Assembly: GCF_050633125.1 (NCBI RefSeq)
Contig: NZ_JBOEFX010000054.1
Location: 17,657 to 81,656 of the forward strand
From: Lewinella sp050633125
GTDB taxonomy: Bacteria > Bacteroidota > Bacteroidia > Chitinophagales > Saprospiraceae
Direction: 5' to 3'
Length of the DNA stretch: 64,000 nucleotides
Part shown: piece by piece, positions 43,709-52,825 of the stretch
Layout: each line of letters begins with the position of its first letter
Position numbering within the stretch: the stretch's first letter is position 1
Notes under the pieces: generated by a model
The model's input: only the letters and a program-made list of their open reading frames with translations
The model's database searches: none
What the model was told of the DNA's origin: nothing
Made by a program: the position numbers and the translations under genes

Positions 43709-43764
43709 GTGAGTTTTGCCTTGAACTATCCCTGCTTTTTAGGAACACAAAAGGCAAAATTCAC
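43709..43764 (-). terminator. Inverted repeat directly behind the first DUF4252 gene
   Basis: 14-base arms with one mismatch (43709-43722 with 43751-43764) and a 28-base loop, ending one base from the stop codon of the 43766 gene. There is no T-tract, so it may be a processing or partial termination site. Confidence 0.4.
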
Positions 43765-43765
43765 G

Positions 43766-44269
43766 TCAATTGTCCTCGTCCATTTCGTTGGCCAGCTTGA
43801 TGATTTTATCAAGATTCAAGGGGCCAACAAAGCTCATTAAGGTAAACTCACTTTCTCCATAAGATAGGAATAGTAGTTCCTGGAGATTCCCCTTGTCGTC
43901 TTCCCGCAATAGGAATTCTGTGTTTCCACCATTACGTTCCCTGATTGTAATCAGTGTTTCGTAGGTTTTGGTGTTAATTTTTGATTTTGCTTCATTGAAG
44001 TATTTCTCCGGCGTAACGTCTGTGCTAAGAATGCGGAGGCCACGAAGATCGGTAGCTAAATCCATGAAGGCGGCAGCTTCATCATCATCCAATTCGAGTT
44101 TTTCGCCGCCTATTTTTTCAAACATCTGAAATAGGCGAGGACTGATGTAGATGACCGAAAATTGCTCATCCTCCACGTAATCCTGGAAATAATCATCGAT
44201 GGCGTTGGCCTGCCCAAAGAGGCTCATTGTGCCCAGACAAAGCAGGGCTAATGCAAAAAACTGTTTCAT
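43766..44269 (-). CDS. DUF4252 protein (first copy)
   Basis: 167 residues with a signal peptide (KQFFALALLCLGTMSLFGQ). DUF4252 features: AIDDYFQDYVEDEQFSVIYI, LRGLRILSTDV, YETLITIRERNGGNTEFLLR and LQELLFLSYGESEFTLMSFVG. Paralogue of the downstream protein at 43030-43551. Probably exported and regulated by the ECF sigma factor of the same operon; function unknown. Confidence 0.82.
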   Translation of the reverse strand: MKQFFALALLCLGTMSLFGQANAIDDYFQDYVEDEQFSVIYISPRLFQMFEKIGGEKLELDDDEAAAFMDLATDLRGLRILSTDVTPEKYFNEAKSKINTKTYETLITIRERNGGNTEFLLREDDKGNLQELLFLSYGESEFTLMSFVGPLNLDKIIKLANEMDEDN

Positions 44270-44375
44270 ATTTGCTGTAATTTTAATTTCGATTTTGTTT
44301 AAATTGGGTTTACTTCAGAGCTATTATTCACTTGGGTATTAAAACAGCCTGTACTATGTATCAAGTAGCTAATAA

Positions 44376-44870
44376 TCACCAGGGCTGCACCAATTTCTTG
44401 ACACTTTGCAGTTCACTAGTAGCTACATTCATACCGCGACGTAAAGACGCACTTGTTTTCTGCAAAGCAGCCGTTGTTACACGTATGGCTTCTTCCTCAT
44501 TCTTAGGCTCAAACTGGGACCAATCTATAGTAGCTTGTTGCTTATTTGATTCGCCACTTGGAGCTAATAGCCAAACAGCAAGTGCTAGTGTAATCATTGC
44601 TGCGATCGCTAACCACCTGGACATCGGTTTTCTAAATTGTACCAATCGGCTGGTTTCCTTTTTCTGAATTGATTCGAGTCGATCCGAAAACGCTTCACTT
44701 ACTTTCTGTTCTCCAGCTATCGCAAAAAACTGAAATAGGGAGCGGTAAGGTTCCATATCCTTTGGTAAAACCTCTTGCTGAAAGTAGCTGCGTAATGCTT
44801 CTTCTTCAGCCAAAGAAGTGTTTCCTTCAAAATATCGATTGAGTAGTGTTTTTGCTGTATTATAGTCCAT
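44376..44870 (-). CDS. Anti-sigma-factor-like membrane protein
   Basis: 164 residues. Cytoplasmic N-terminal part (~1-85; MDYNTAKTLLNRYFEGNTSL, EEEALRSYFQQEVLP) resembling the zinc-less anti-sigma N-domain of Bacteroidota, one transmembrane helix (~88-108; WLAIAAMITLALAVWLLAP) and a short external tail. It overlaps the sigma gene by 11 bases, the usual arrangement for a sigma/anti-sigma pair. The anti-sigma role is inferred from context and topology. Confidence 0.75.
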   Translation of the reverse strand: MDYNTAKTLLNRYFEGNTSLAEEEALRSYFQQEVLPKDMEPYRSLFQFFAIAGEQKVSEAFSDRLESIQKKETSRLVQFRKPMSRWLAIAAMITLALAVWLLAPSGESNKQQATIDWSQFEPKNEEEAIRVTTAALQKTSASLRRGMNVATSELQSVKKLVQPW

Positions 44871-45372
44871 AGGAAGATTGTTTTAATAGTGCTTCACGAA
44901 GGGCTTTTCTTGCCCGAAATAAATTGGTCTTTACCTGCGGCATCGTCATTTCTAAAGCATCCGCAATTTCCTGATAACTCATTCCTTCGATATCTCTCAA
45001 TTGTACAACCGAGCGATGATTCTCTGGTAGGTTTTGTATGATCGCCCGGATTTGCTGGTAGGTGTCTTTCCATTCCAATTGCTGATCGGGGCCATCTTTC
45101 ACGGTGAACTGGGGAAGATTATCTGTAATTTCTGTCCTTCTTTTTCGATAACCACCTTTCAGCTTATCTAAAGCCTGGTTGCGAGTCATCCGAAGGCACC
45201 AGGCCTCCATATTTTTAATAAGTAGCAAATCTTTCCCTTGCTGCCATAGTTTGACCATTACCTCTTGTACAACATCCTCTGCTTCCGCCCTATCATTGAC
45301 CAACCGCAACGCCAGGCGATAGAGTCGGTCTTTAATGGGCCATATTTGTTCTCTGAATTCCATCCAGTCCAT
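44860..45372 (-). CDS. ECF-type RNA polymerase sigma factor
   Basis: 170 residues. Sigma region 2 (LYRLALRLVNDRAEAEDVVQ, EVMVKLWQQ, MEAWCLRMTRNQALDKL) and region 4 (LPENHRSVVQLRDIEGMSYQ, EIADALEMTMPQVKTNLFRA, RKALREAL). No region 1 or 3, as in ECF sigma factors. First gene of a four-gene unit with an anti-sigma-like protein and two DUF4252 proteins. Confidence 0.93.
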   Translation of the reverse strand: MDWMEFREQIWPIKDRLYRLALRLVNDRAEAEDVVQEVMVKLWQQGKDLLLIKNMEAWCLRMTRNQALDKLKGGYRKRRTEITDNLPQFTVKDGPDQQLEWKDTYQQIRAIIQNLPENHRSVVQLRDIEGMSYQEIADALEMTMPQVKTNLFRARKALREALLKQSSYGL

Positions 45373-45641
45373 TTGTGGATTTATCCGTTTTCAATTCCTC
45401 GACGAGACGAAATTGGCGTTTGTTACAGATGGCTGATATTTTTTTCGACAAAAACAGTCTTTTTCCTAAAATATAGCAGCAACGCATCTCTTTTGGCCCT
45501 TGGAGCGTTACCTTTGCGGTACGAAAATTTGCAGTACTTCGCACTTTGCAAAAACCTCTGTGTCTCCGTCTCTCTGCGGCAAGGAGAAGTTGAAGGGGAA
45601 AACGACTGGATGCCTTGTGCTGCTTCTCACAATTTTAGCTT

Positions 45642-47423
45642 TTGAAAAAAATTGACCGCCTTTTACTGGTAAGCTTCATTGGTCCCTTTTTGGTGACGTT
45701 CGGTATTGCAACCTTTGTGCTCCTGATGCAAATTCTTTGGGTGTATATCGATGACATTGCCGGCAAAGGTTTGAGTATCTTTGTTATCATGGAATTGCTG
45801 GCTTACAAGTGTGTAGGCCTCGTTCCTATGGCACTGCCTTTGGCTATCCTCATTTCTGCAGTAATGGTCATGGGAGGTTTGGCGGAACGTTATGAACTCT
45901 CCAGCCTGAAGTCTGCGGGAATCTCTCTCTTACGCGTCATGCGCCCGATTATCGTCTTTGGTAGTATTGCTACTTTTGTTTCCTACTTGTGTAACGACTA
46001 TATTATTCCTGTAGCAAATCTCCAGTTTGGATCTCGGATGTATGATATCCGGGAAAAGAAGCCCACCATGAGCATGGAAACGGGCGTTTTCAACGACGAC
46101 TTCGGGAATTACGCCATCAGAATAGGGGAGAAGGGCAGCGACGGTCGAACGATTAGCGATATCCTGATATATGATCATTCAGAAGCCAATAGTGGAAAGC
46201 TTACGCAGGTGATTGCAGAATCAGGCGAAATGTTCTCCACCAAAGACGGTAGCTATTTTGTGATGCAATTGTACAATGGGCATCAGTACATAGAATCAAG
46301 GCCCACTGGGCGAAATACCGGTAAAGGAGCTCCTTTTATACGTACGGCCTTTAAATCCTGGAATAAGGTCTTCGATTTGAGTGAATTCAATATGGATATC
46401 ACCAATCCCGATCTATTTAGCCAAAATAGGTCCATGATGAGTATCAGTCAACTTGCTAGTCAGATAGACACCATCCAAAAACGCATAGATCAACGCTATT
46501 TGAATCTTGCCAAGCAGGTTGGAACGCACTTTAGTGTTCTTCCTGTCGATAGCCTTTACCCACAAGCACAACTAGAGCCAGAGGAGGATGAACTGTCTGA
46601 AATAGATGCAGAGCAGGATAGCTTAGCCAATGAAGATACTATGCAAGACTCCCTCCTGGCTGATAGCTTGCGGCTATTAGAAAAAATGGGAACCGACAGT
46701 GTACAACGTCTAGAAAGTTACTCGCAGCGTATGTCAAGCGCAGGCCGAAATCGAACGGATGAACGCGAAAAACTAATCGCTTTAGAAAAAACTACCGATC
46801 AAAAAGAGAGAATGGCAAAAGCCGCCGCTATTAAGAAAGCTGCGGGCATGGAGACAAAAGTCGACTCTTCAAAAGTTCAGCCCCAAGTACCCTTAGAGCG
46901 TTTTAACGACACGATTACCTCTGTCACTGCCTGGCTGGAGGTCCTCACACCTGCCGAGCGGCGAAGGTTCATGACCAAGGCCAAATCAAGTGCCCGGGCG
47001 ATTATTAACCAAGCTGAGCAAGCGGAAGTATCTCTGAGTAGGACCAAAGAAGACAAGGTCAAGCACATATATGAAATGCATACCAAATACAGTATGGCAG
47101 TGGTCTGTATTATCTTTGTTTTTATTGGTGCACCATTGGGAGCCATTGTCAGGAAAGGTGGGTTCGGCTACCCGCTTTTGGTAAGTGTAGTGGCTTTTAT
47201 CGTGTTTATTGTTCTAACCATTTTCTGTCGAAAAATTGCGGAGACCTTACTGGTGCCTGCCTCCCTGGCGGCTTGGTTGCCTTGCATTGTTTTGTCGCCT
47301 ATAGGTGTTTGGTTGACCATCAAAGCTATGGCCGACAGTAAACTTTTTGACCTGAGTGGATTGACGGCAAGTATCAGTAAATTATTCAGGAGGCTACGCC
47401 CTAAACATAAGCAGCCTGTTTAG
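45642..47423 (+). CDS. LptF/LptG-family permease with enlarged periplasmic domain
   Basis: 593 residues, starting with TTG 45642 (KKIDRLLLVSFIGPFLVTFG is the typical family start and no ATG is nearby). Three N-terminal transmembrane helices (~13-120), with ELSSLKSAGISLLRVMRPI as the coupling region, a periplasmic jellyroll part (~125-275), then three C-terminal helices (~485-585; FIGAPLGAIVRKGGFGYPL). Between them residues ~290-470 form an Asp/Glu/Ser-rich and coiled-coil insertion; E. coli LptF and LptG have ~360 residues. The family extracts lipopolysaccharide with LptB. LptF and LptG cannot be told apart here. Confidence 0.88.
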   Translation: MKKIDRLLLVSFIGPFLVTFGIATFVLLMQILWVYIDDIAGKGLSIFVIMELLAYKCVGLVPMALPLAILISAVMVMGGLAERYELSSLKSAGISLLRVMRPIIVFGSIATFVSYLCNDYIIPVANLQFGSRMYDIREKKPTMSMETGVFNDDFGNYAIRIGEKGSDGRTISDILIYDHSEANSGKLTQVIAESGEMFSTKDGSYFVMQLYNGHQYIESRPTGRNTGKGAPFIRTAFKSWNKVFDLSEFNMDITNPDLFSQNRSMMSISQLASQIDTIQKRIDQRYLNLAKQVGTHFSVLPVDSLYPQAQLEPEEDELSEIDAEQDSLANEDTMQDSLLADSLRLLEKMGTDSVQRLESYSQRMSSAGRNRTDEREKLIALEKTTDQKERMAKAAAIKKAAGMETKVDSSKVQPQVPLERFNDTITSVTAWLEVLTPAERRRFMTKAKSSARAIINQAEQAEVSLSRTKEDKVKHIYEMHTKYSMAVVCIIFVFIGAPLGAIVRKGGFGYPLLVSVVAFIVFIVLTIFCRKIAETLLVPASLAAWLPCIVLSPIGVWLTIKAMADSKLFDLSGLTASISKLFRRLRPKHKQPV

Positions 47424-47438
47424 AAATGTTGTACTCTC

Positions 47439-49349
47439 TTAGCGACTTCGCCAAATAAGCGTTCCTTCCTGGTTTTTCTCAACAAATCCTTCGTCCATAA
47501 GGTAGCTCAAGCTAGTAAGTACATCCTCTTCACGTACATTCGCGAAGCGATCGACCAGTTCATCCAAGGATATACTCTCTTGAGCGAGTAAGTCTTCAAT
47601 ACGTTTAGCTAGTTGTTGATGTTCGCTGATAGATAACCCTTCTTTTTTTCGCGACAAGCAAACATCACATTGTCCACATGGCTGACTGCCCTTTTCGCCA
47701 AAGTAGCGAACCAGTTGCTGCGACCTACAGATATCTCTTTCTGCATAACGAATAGCGGCTTTGACTCTCGTGAGGTGCCGTTCTTTGCGAATGCGATAAG
47801 CTGGCAAGTCTATTGAAAGGTGTTCAGCAGCCACGCGGTCACGTAACAATGTGATTTGGGGACTGTCCTTTGCTGGGCGATAACGCACGATACCAGCAGT
47901 ATGCATCCTTTGTAAACCTTGGCGCAATTGACTGGTGCTGATTTTTAGAAACTTGGCAAGCTGTGGTTCTTTGAGCTTTACCGGATGGTTGAAAGCCCCT
48001 TGATAGGTGCGCAAAATGATTTTCAAAATACGATCTAGCTTCTTGTGCTTCAACTGGTAATCGTACAAAACATCTTTGTTAACGATGACTTGTAAATAAG
48101 CAGGCACATACACCGCATCGCTTACCATTAGCCAACTGTTTTGTTCCAACACTTTTAGACAATGATGGACAACGACTGCATCAAGCTGATACGTTTGTGC
48201 GAATTGCGCAAGGTCAAAATCATAACTCCGGCCAATTCCGGCACCTGTAGCCAATTGAAGATAGCTACCCAGAGCGCGATAAACCCTGCGAATCTCCTCA
48301 AGAGGAGGGAAGGAAAGTTCATAATTCCGTAGAAGACGGTCTTTGTCATCGCGGCTATAAAGGAGGACGGCGTATGCTTTCTCACCGTCGCGACCACCAC
48401 GGCCAGCCTCTTGAAAATAAGCTTCAAGGCTATCTGGAATGTCAATATGAACAACAGAGCGCACATCGGCTTTATCAATTCCCATCCCAAAAGCATTAGT
48501 AGACACCATTACCCGAATCCGTCCATCAATCCAGGCCTCCTGTCGAGTAGAACGCTCTTCCATTTCCAAGCCTGCATGGTAATAGCTCGCCGCAATTTTT
48601 CTTCGCACCAACTCTACGGCGATCTCTTTGCAACGTCTTCTGCTTCGAACATATACAACGGAGCTACCTTTTACATTTTCTAAGATGTTCACGAGTTGTG
48701 CAATCTTGCCTTCTGCTTGTCGTACGACATAGGCAAGATTCTCTCTTACAAAACTCTTCTGAAAGACTTCTTTGTCTTTTCTGAAAAGCAATTTTTCTTG
48801 AATATCAGTGGCAACTTCAGGTGTTGCGGTAGCGGTAAGCGCAATAATGGGCACATCGGGAACAAGTTCTCTAACCGCCGCAATTTCCAGATACGCAGGG
48901 CGGAAATCATAGCCCCACTGGCTGATACAGTGAGCTTCATCAACGGCAATCATCCGCAGGGGCATCTTGGGCAAACGTTCTTTGATGATATCAGACTGCA
49001 AACGTTCAGGAGAAAGGTATAAAAGTTGGAGGTGGCCGTAAACCGCATTGTCGACAATTCGGTCAATATCAGCATGGGTAAGTCCTGAATATATGGCCTC
49101 GGCCTTGATTCCTCTTTGCTGGAGTTGCTGCACCTGATCTTTCATCAGTGCAATCAATGGAGAAACAACCAGACATACACCTTCGCTTGCCAAAGCTGGC
49201 ACCTGAAAACAAATGGATTTTCCGCCGCCGGTAGGTAAAAGTGCCAAGGTGTCTTTGCCCTTCAAAATAGCATCAACGATCTCGGCCTGTAGTGGCCTGA
49301 ACTCTGGGTATCCCCAGTAATGCTGCAATATTTTGAGCGGATCTTTCAA
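47439..49349 (-). CDS. recQ: RecQ ATP-dependent DNA helicase
   Basis: 636 residues. Motif 0 YWGYPEFRPLQAEIVDAI, Walker A LLPTGGGKSICFQVPAL, DEAH box (IAVDEAHCISQWGYDFRPAY), motif VI FQEAGRGGRDGEKAY with VSTNAFGMGIDKADVR. The zinc-binding subdomain has four Cys (CRSQQLVRYFGEKGSQPCGQ, CDVC). The RQC winged helix is followed by a helix-turn-helix tail (ISLDELVDRF and YLMDEGFVEKN) in place of a classical HRDC domain. Unwinds recombination and repair intermediates 3' to 5'. Last gene of a seven-gene - strand run. Confidence 0.95.
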   Translation of the reverse strand: MKDPLKILQHYWGYPEFRPLQAEIVDAILKGKDTLALLPTGGGKSICFQVPALASEGVCLVVSPLIALMKDQVQQLQQRGIKAEAIYSGLTHADIDRIVDNAVYGHLQLLYLSPERLQSDIIKERLPKMPLRMIAVDEAHCISQWGYDFRPAYLEIAAVRELVPDVPIIALTATATPEVATDIQEKLLFRKDKEVFQKSFVRENLAYVVRQAEGKIAQLVNILENVKGSSVVYVRSRRRCKEIAVELVRRKIAASYYHAGLEMEERSTRQEAWIDGRIRVMVSTNAFGMGIDKADVRSVVHIDIPDSLEAYFQEAGRGGRDGEKAYAVLLYSRDDKDRLLRNYELSFPPLEEIRRVYRALGSYLQLATGAGIGRSYDFDLAQFAQTYQLDAVVVHHCLKVLEQNSWLMVSDAVYVPAYLQVIVNKDVLYDYQLKHKKLDRILKIILRTYQGAFNHPVKLKEPQLAKFLKISTSQLRQGLQRMHTAGIVRYRPAKDSPQITLLRDRVAAEHLSIDLPAYRIRKERHLTRVKAAIRYAERDICRSQQLVRYFGEKGSQPCGQCDVCLSRKKEGLSISEHQQLAKRIEDLLAQESISLDELVDRFANVREEDVLTSLSYLMDEGFVEKNQEGTLIWRSR

Positions 49350-49352
49350 AAA

Positions 49353-50039
49353 TTAAAATTGATAACCAAGCGCTAGAATCATAGGTACAGATAAAGTAAG
49401 ATGCCAAGGTTCTCTAGCACCGTATTGCCAGAAAAGGGAGCCATTGGTGTCAAAGATCGCTCCTTCGGGAACTTCTTCATAATTGCGATTATTTAGGCGC
49501 AAGCCCACACCTAAGCCCAAATCCAGCTGCCAGTGTTCTCCAAATATAGCGCAAAAGCCCCGAATGTAATTTAAGGAGAAACTATGCTGTACAATACCAT
49601 AAGGGATTCTTTGTGTGAAGCCATTGAAGCCACCACGTATAAAATCCCCCTCTACTCGAGCATTCAATAACCGATAATCAAAAGCAAATTCGTGGTAGTG
49701 CCGCTGCCGGATAATCCCTGGGTTGTTGTGATATTTCCGGCGTGCTGTACGCAACCTAAATCCACCAAGGTCTTGAAGTGATTCCTGATCGGGATAGTTG
49801 TAATCAAAGAAAACACCTACTTCGTGTCGCAAATAGATATTTCCCCGGGTACGATGCTCATAACTTAAGTGTGGCCCTGGAGTCAGTGGGTCAAATAGAT
49901 GTCCAAGAGAGAGGCGAATTACCCGGTCGGCTCCTTGTTCCTCATAAAGAGGCTGACCGAAACTGGTTACAGAAAAAGCACTGCTGATAGTGAATATCAA
50001 ACCCCAGATGCGCAGATTTATACAAACCAGATTTCTCAT
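49353..50039 (-). CDS. Outer-membrane beta-barrel-type protein, unknown
   Basis: 228 residues with a signal peptide (hydrophobic ~9-25, ending SFGQ). Mature sequence alternates charged and aromatic residues (LSYEHRTRGNIYLRHEVGVF, YRLLNARVEGDFIRGGFNGF, LDLGLGVGLRLNNRNY) and ends in ALGYQF, typical for an outer-membrane barrel with C-terminal Phe. No family recognised. It lies three bases ahead of recQ and 15 bases behind the FkbM gene. Confidence 0.65.
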   Translation of the reverse strand: MRNLVCINLRIWGLIFTISSAFSVTSFGQPLYEEQGADRVIRLSLGHLFDPLTPGPHLSYEHRTRGNIYLRHEVGVFFDYNYPDQESLQDLGGFRLRTARRKYHNNPGIIRQRHYHEFAFDYRLLNARVEGDFIRGGFNGFTQRIPYGIVQHSFSLNYIRGFCAIFGEHWQLDLGLGVGLRLNNRNYEEVPEGAIFDTNGSLFWQYGAREPWHLTLSVPMILALGYQF

Positions 50040-50054
50040 CAGATAACTTCGGTG

Positions 50055-50825
50055 TTATTTTGTTCTAAAAAACAGGCCATCCATTGTATTAACGCGGCCA
50101 GTAGGCAAATCGACGCCTTCTACATGGAAACTAAAAGGCTGAAACCCTTCTTTTTCCACAAAATGAAGGGTTTCGTAAAACCCCAATTGAGCATGCTGGT
50201 AAATTTTATAGATAGGAATTTCTATTTTCAATCCCTTTGCTTTAGCCATTACTTTAGGAGCGCCACTAATTACCTGCTGTTCATAACCCTGGGTATCAAT
50301 CTTCAAAAGAATAGTTGATTGTTCCCAATCCGGAGCATATTTTTCAATTACGCTATCCAATTGATGAATTGGCAATAACTCTTTTTTGACAATCGCAGAT
50401 TTAGTATTATGCGCAGAATAGCTGTCCTCAATAGGGAGGACCGAACTGAATTTAGTATCGTCCGTTATATGGAATTCTATTTCGCCGTCCTTTTCACCAA
50501 TGGCCATCCTTTCGGCGACTGTCCACTGTGGGTAGGCTGCGGATCTGGCGCTAATTTCCCTATGGGCATCGGGTACCGGCTCGAAGGAGATGGTACGTCC
50601 ACGGTAACCAAAATCGTAGAGCGACTCGGCAAACTGTCCAGTATTGGCACCAATGTCTATGACCAGATCAATTCCTTGATCCTTTAGCAACATTGCAACC
50701 CGCTTTGGTTCACTTGCCGAAGCAGTAAATCGTTTAATCTTAATATGCAAGCCGGTCAATTTCCCTAATTGTCGTTTGCTGCGCTCCAGCCACTTCGACT
50801 CTAAAATGCTTTGCAGTAAATTCAT
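50055..50825 (-). CDS. FkbM-family SAM-dependent methyltransferase
   Basis: 256 residues. SAM-binding motif I DLVIDIGANTGQFAESLYDFGY and acidic motif II GRTISFEPVPDAHREI are clear, then FSSVLPIEDSY, LDSVIEKY and ILLKIDTQGYEQQVISGA, as in FkbM proteins. Members methylate hydroxyl groups of sugars or polyketides; the substrate here is unknown. A glycan modification is plausible given the envelope genes around it. Confidence 0.85.
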   Translation of the reverse strand: MNLLQSILESKWLERSKRQLGKLTGLHIKIKRFTASASEPKRVAMLLKDQGIDLVIDIGANTGQFAESLYDFGYRGRTISFEPVPDAHREISARSAAYPQWTVAERMAIGEKDGEIEFHITDDTKFSSVLPIEDSYSAHNTKSAIVKKELLPIHQLDSVIEKYAPDWEQSTILLKIDTQGYEQQVISGAPKVMAKAKGLKIEIPIYKIYQHAQLGFYETLHFVEKEGFQPFSFHVEGVDLPTGRVNTMDGLFFRTK

Positions 50826-50834
50826 TTATCCAGC

Positions 50835-51308
50835 TTATTCTTTTTTGGTTATCTCTTTGATCCTGCCCATGATCTCTCCAATGGGGAAGTACTCCTCTGA
50901 GATGGCATGAACTTTACCTCCCTCTTGCTCTATGACCAGGTAGTTGATGGTTGTGGTAGCACCTTGTGCCTGGAAAACGGAAGCGCTCTTGTCCTGTTTA
51001 ACATAAATTTTCCTGATTTCAGTATAGGGGATTTCAGTAGCTCCAAATTGTATTCCTTCTTGATAAATCTCCACCTTTCCTTGTTTCCGGAGGCTCCAGC
51101 CACTAAAAAAAGCAGTACCTACCGCCATCAGTCCAACAAAAAAGGCCAACATCGCAATGATACTATTACTTGTATATGCGCGACCTACGGCTGGCTTTTT
51201 TAGTAAAAAATAGGCAGTACCAAATCCAGCGAAGGCAAGGATAATACCCAACCATAAATAGAATTGGTCATCTGAAGTAGGAGTGTATTTATAAAGTATT
51301 TCAGTCAT
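50835..51308 (-). CDS. Membrane protein with PH-like domain
   Basis: 157 residues from ATG 51308; an in-frame ATG at 51368 is rejected. Two transmembrane helices (~16-36 and ~46-69) are followed by a cytoplasmic beta-rich domain (KVEIYQEGIQFGATEIPYTE, IRKIYVKQD, YLVIEQEGGKVHAISEEYFP) with the look of a bacterial PH domain. Function unknown. Overlaps the end of the DUF4340-like gene by eight bases, so translation is coupled. Confidence 0.65.
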   Translation of the reverse strand: MTEILYKYTPTSDDQFYLWLGIILAFAGFGTAYFLLKKPAVGRAYTSNSIIAMLAFFVGLMAVGTAFFSGWSLRKQGKVEIYQEGIQFGATEIPYTEIRKIYVKQDKSASVFQAQGATTTINYLVIEQEGGKVHAISEEYFPIGEIMGRIKEITKKE

Positions 51309-52236
51309 GATTGTTGATCCATTTTTTCCAGGGTTGAATAAGTTGGGCATGCAGGCCGGCGCTATCACTGCTGATCCAGGTACTCCGAAATTGCTGAGAG
51401 TGAAGTAAGTAGGGCGACTTCCTAGTCGTGTCTCGATAACAATCTAAAACCAATGAATCATTACCCTGATAAACCGTAAGTTGCCAAAACCTCAGCGAAT
51501 CAATACTCAACTCATTAATGTCATCGGCAAATTCATCGCCCTTTAGATCATTTAATGCTTGGAGGTAATTCACCCACAATAAGCTGTCACCTGTCACCTG
51601 ACCATTCACAAGCATTTGATTTTGATCCGTGTGGATCGCTTTTAAGGCATTTGCACCAGAGACAAAATAGAGGCTGTCTGCCTTTCCTTTGCCGCTGAGT
51701 AGTTGGTTGTGGCGAAAGGCTGATAATTCTCCACTAAACATACTCAAAGCCAAACCATTAATTGTAAAAACCTCTTTTTGCTCTTCCAAGCGCGTATAAG
51801 CTTGTACTTCTTTGTCTTCTTTGGAGTACGCATAACGACCGATCCTTACGCAGCTTTTTGCTTCTTCTTCAAAATGCAAGCACAGCAATATGCCTTGTTT
51901 AGGACCTAGACCGAAGTCTTCCCAATCGCTTTGCTGTTGGCTTATAAGCGCCGACGTTCTGATATCGCGCAACCGTCTCAGTAAGTCTTCTACTGCTTCT
52001 GTTGATGCTGCTTCATTCACATTCTGTTGGCTTAGTAGCCATCGGTTTTCGTAGCGAATGATACTAAATGGAGGGCTTTCCTCTTTGTGGATATCAATCT
52101 TCACAACGTCTTTGGGCAGGAAATCCATCAATACAGAATGAAAACGATTACTGCGTTGTTGCTGAAAGTACTGACTTCCACCATATACGACTACAGCTAA
52201 GGCAAAAAGAAGAACCCATAGTCGATTTTTAGCCAT
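51301..52236 (-). CDS. DUF4340-like membrane-anchored protein
   Basis: 311 residues from ATG 52236; the start overlaps the rdgB stop by eight bases. One N-terminal transmembrane helix (~5-22), then an external domain with DFLPKDVVKIDIHKEESPPF, RYENRWLLSQQNVNEAAST and LLRRLRDIRTSALISQQQSD, the pattern of DUF4340 proteins found near gliding-type ABC transporters. No such transporter is adjacent here. The C-terminal third (SLYFVSGANALKAIHTDQNQ onward) continues in a beta-rich domain. Function unknown. Confidence 0.6.
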   Translation of the reverse strand: MAKNRLWVLLFALAVVVYGGSQYFQQQRSNRFHSVLMDFLPKDVVKIDIHKEESPPFSIIRYENRWLLSQQNVNEAASTEAVEDLLRRLRDIRTSALISQQQSDWEDFGLGPKQGILLCLHFEEEAKSCVRIGRYAYSKEDKEVQAYTRLEEQKEVFTINGLALSMFSGELSAFRHNQLLSGKGKADSLYFVSGANALKAIHTDQNQMLVNGQVTGDSLLWVNYLQALNDLKGDEFADDINELSIDSLRFWQLTVYQGNDSLVLDCYRDTTRKSPYLLHSQQFRSTWISSDSAGLHAQLIQPWKKWINNHD

Positions 52237-52819
52237 GGTCCGCTTGTTTTTCCAAAAAAGCCTGCAATTTGGCAATCGCCCGCCCACGATGGCTGATCGC
52301 ATTTTTCTCAGCCTTGCTCATCTGGGCAAACGTTCGACTTTGGCCTTCTGGCATAAATACAGGGTCATAACCAAAACCATCTTCTCCCTGTAGTTCTGTA
52401 CTTATTTCTCCTTCTACGATTCCCTCGAAAAGATATTCTTTTCCTTTTAGCAAAAGCGCTATAACCGTACGAAACCGTGCCTTCCGATTAGGGAATGGCG
52501 CCAATTCTCGGAGTAGTTTTTGCATGTTTGAATGAGGGTCACGTTCAGGGCCAGCATACCTGGCAGTAATAACGCCAGGTGCACCATCCAGTGCTTCTAC
52601 TTCCAAACCTGTATCTTCGGAGAAACAATCTTGATGATAGTGCTGTAGGAGATGGCGTGCTTTTTCCAGGGCATTACCTTCGAGCGTAGGGCTCGTCTCC
52701 GGCAATTCCTCCTGGCAGCCTACTTCTTCCAGGCTTAGAAATTGATAATTGCTGCCCAGTAATTGCTGGACTTCTCTAATTTTGTTTGGATTGTTAGTGG
52801 CAAAGACAATAGTTTCCAT
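52229..52819 (-). CDS. rdgB: RdgB/HAM1 non-canonical purine NTP pyrophosphatase
   Basis: 196 residues, the usual size. IVFATNNPNKIREVQQLLG at the N-terminus, SPTLEGNALEKARHL, CFSEDTGLEVEALDGAPGV, ITARYAG, EGEISTELQGEDGFGYDPVF and MSKAEKNAISHRGRAI. Hydrolyses ITP, dITP and XTP to monophosphates, keeping damaged purines out of nucleic acids. Lies in a - strand operon between a small unknown protein and the DUF4340-like gene. Confidence 0.96.
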   Translation of the reverse strand: METIVFATNNPNKIREVQQLLGSNYQFLSLEEVGCQEELPETSPTLEGNALEKARHLLQHYHQDCFSEDTGLEVEALDGAPGVITARYAGPERDPHSNMQKLLRELAPFPNRKARFRTVIALLLKGKEYLFEGIVEGEISTELQGEDGFGYDPVFMPEGQSRTFAQMSKAEKNAISHRGRAIAKLQAFLEKQADHG

Positions 52820-52825
52820 GAATGC

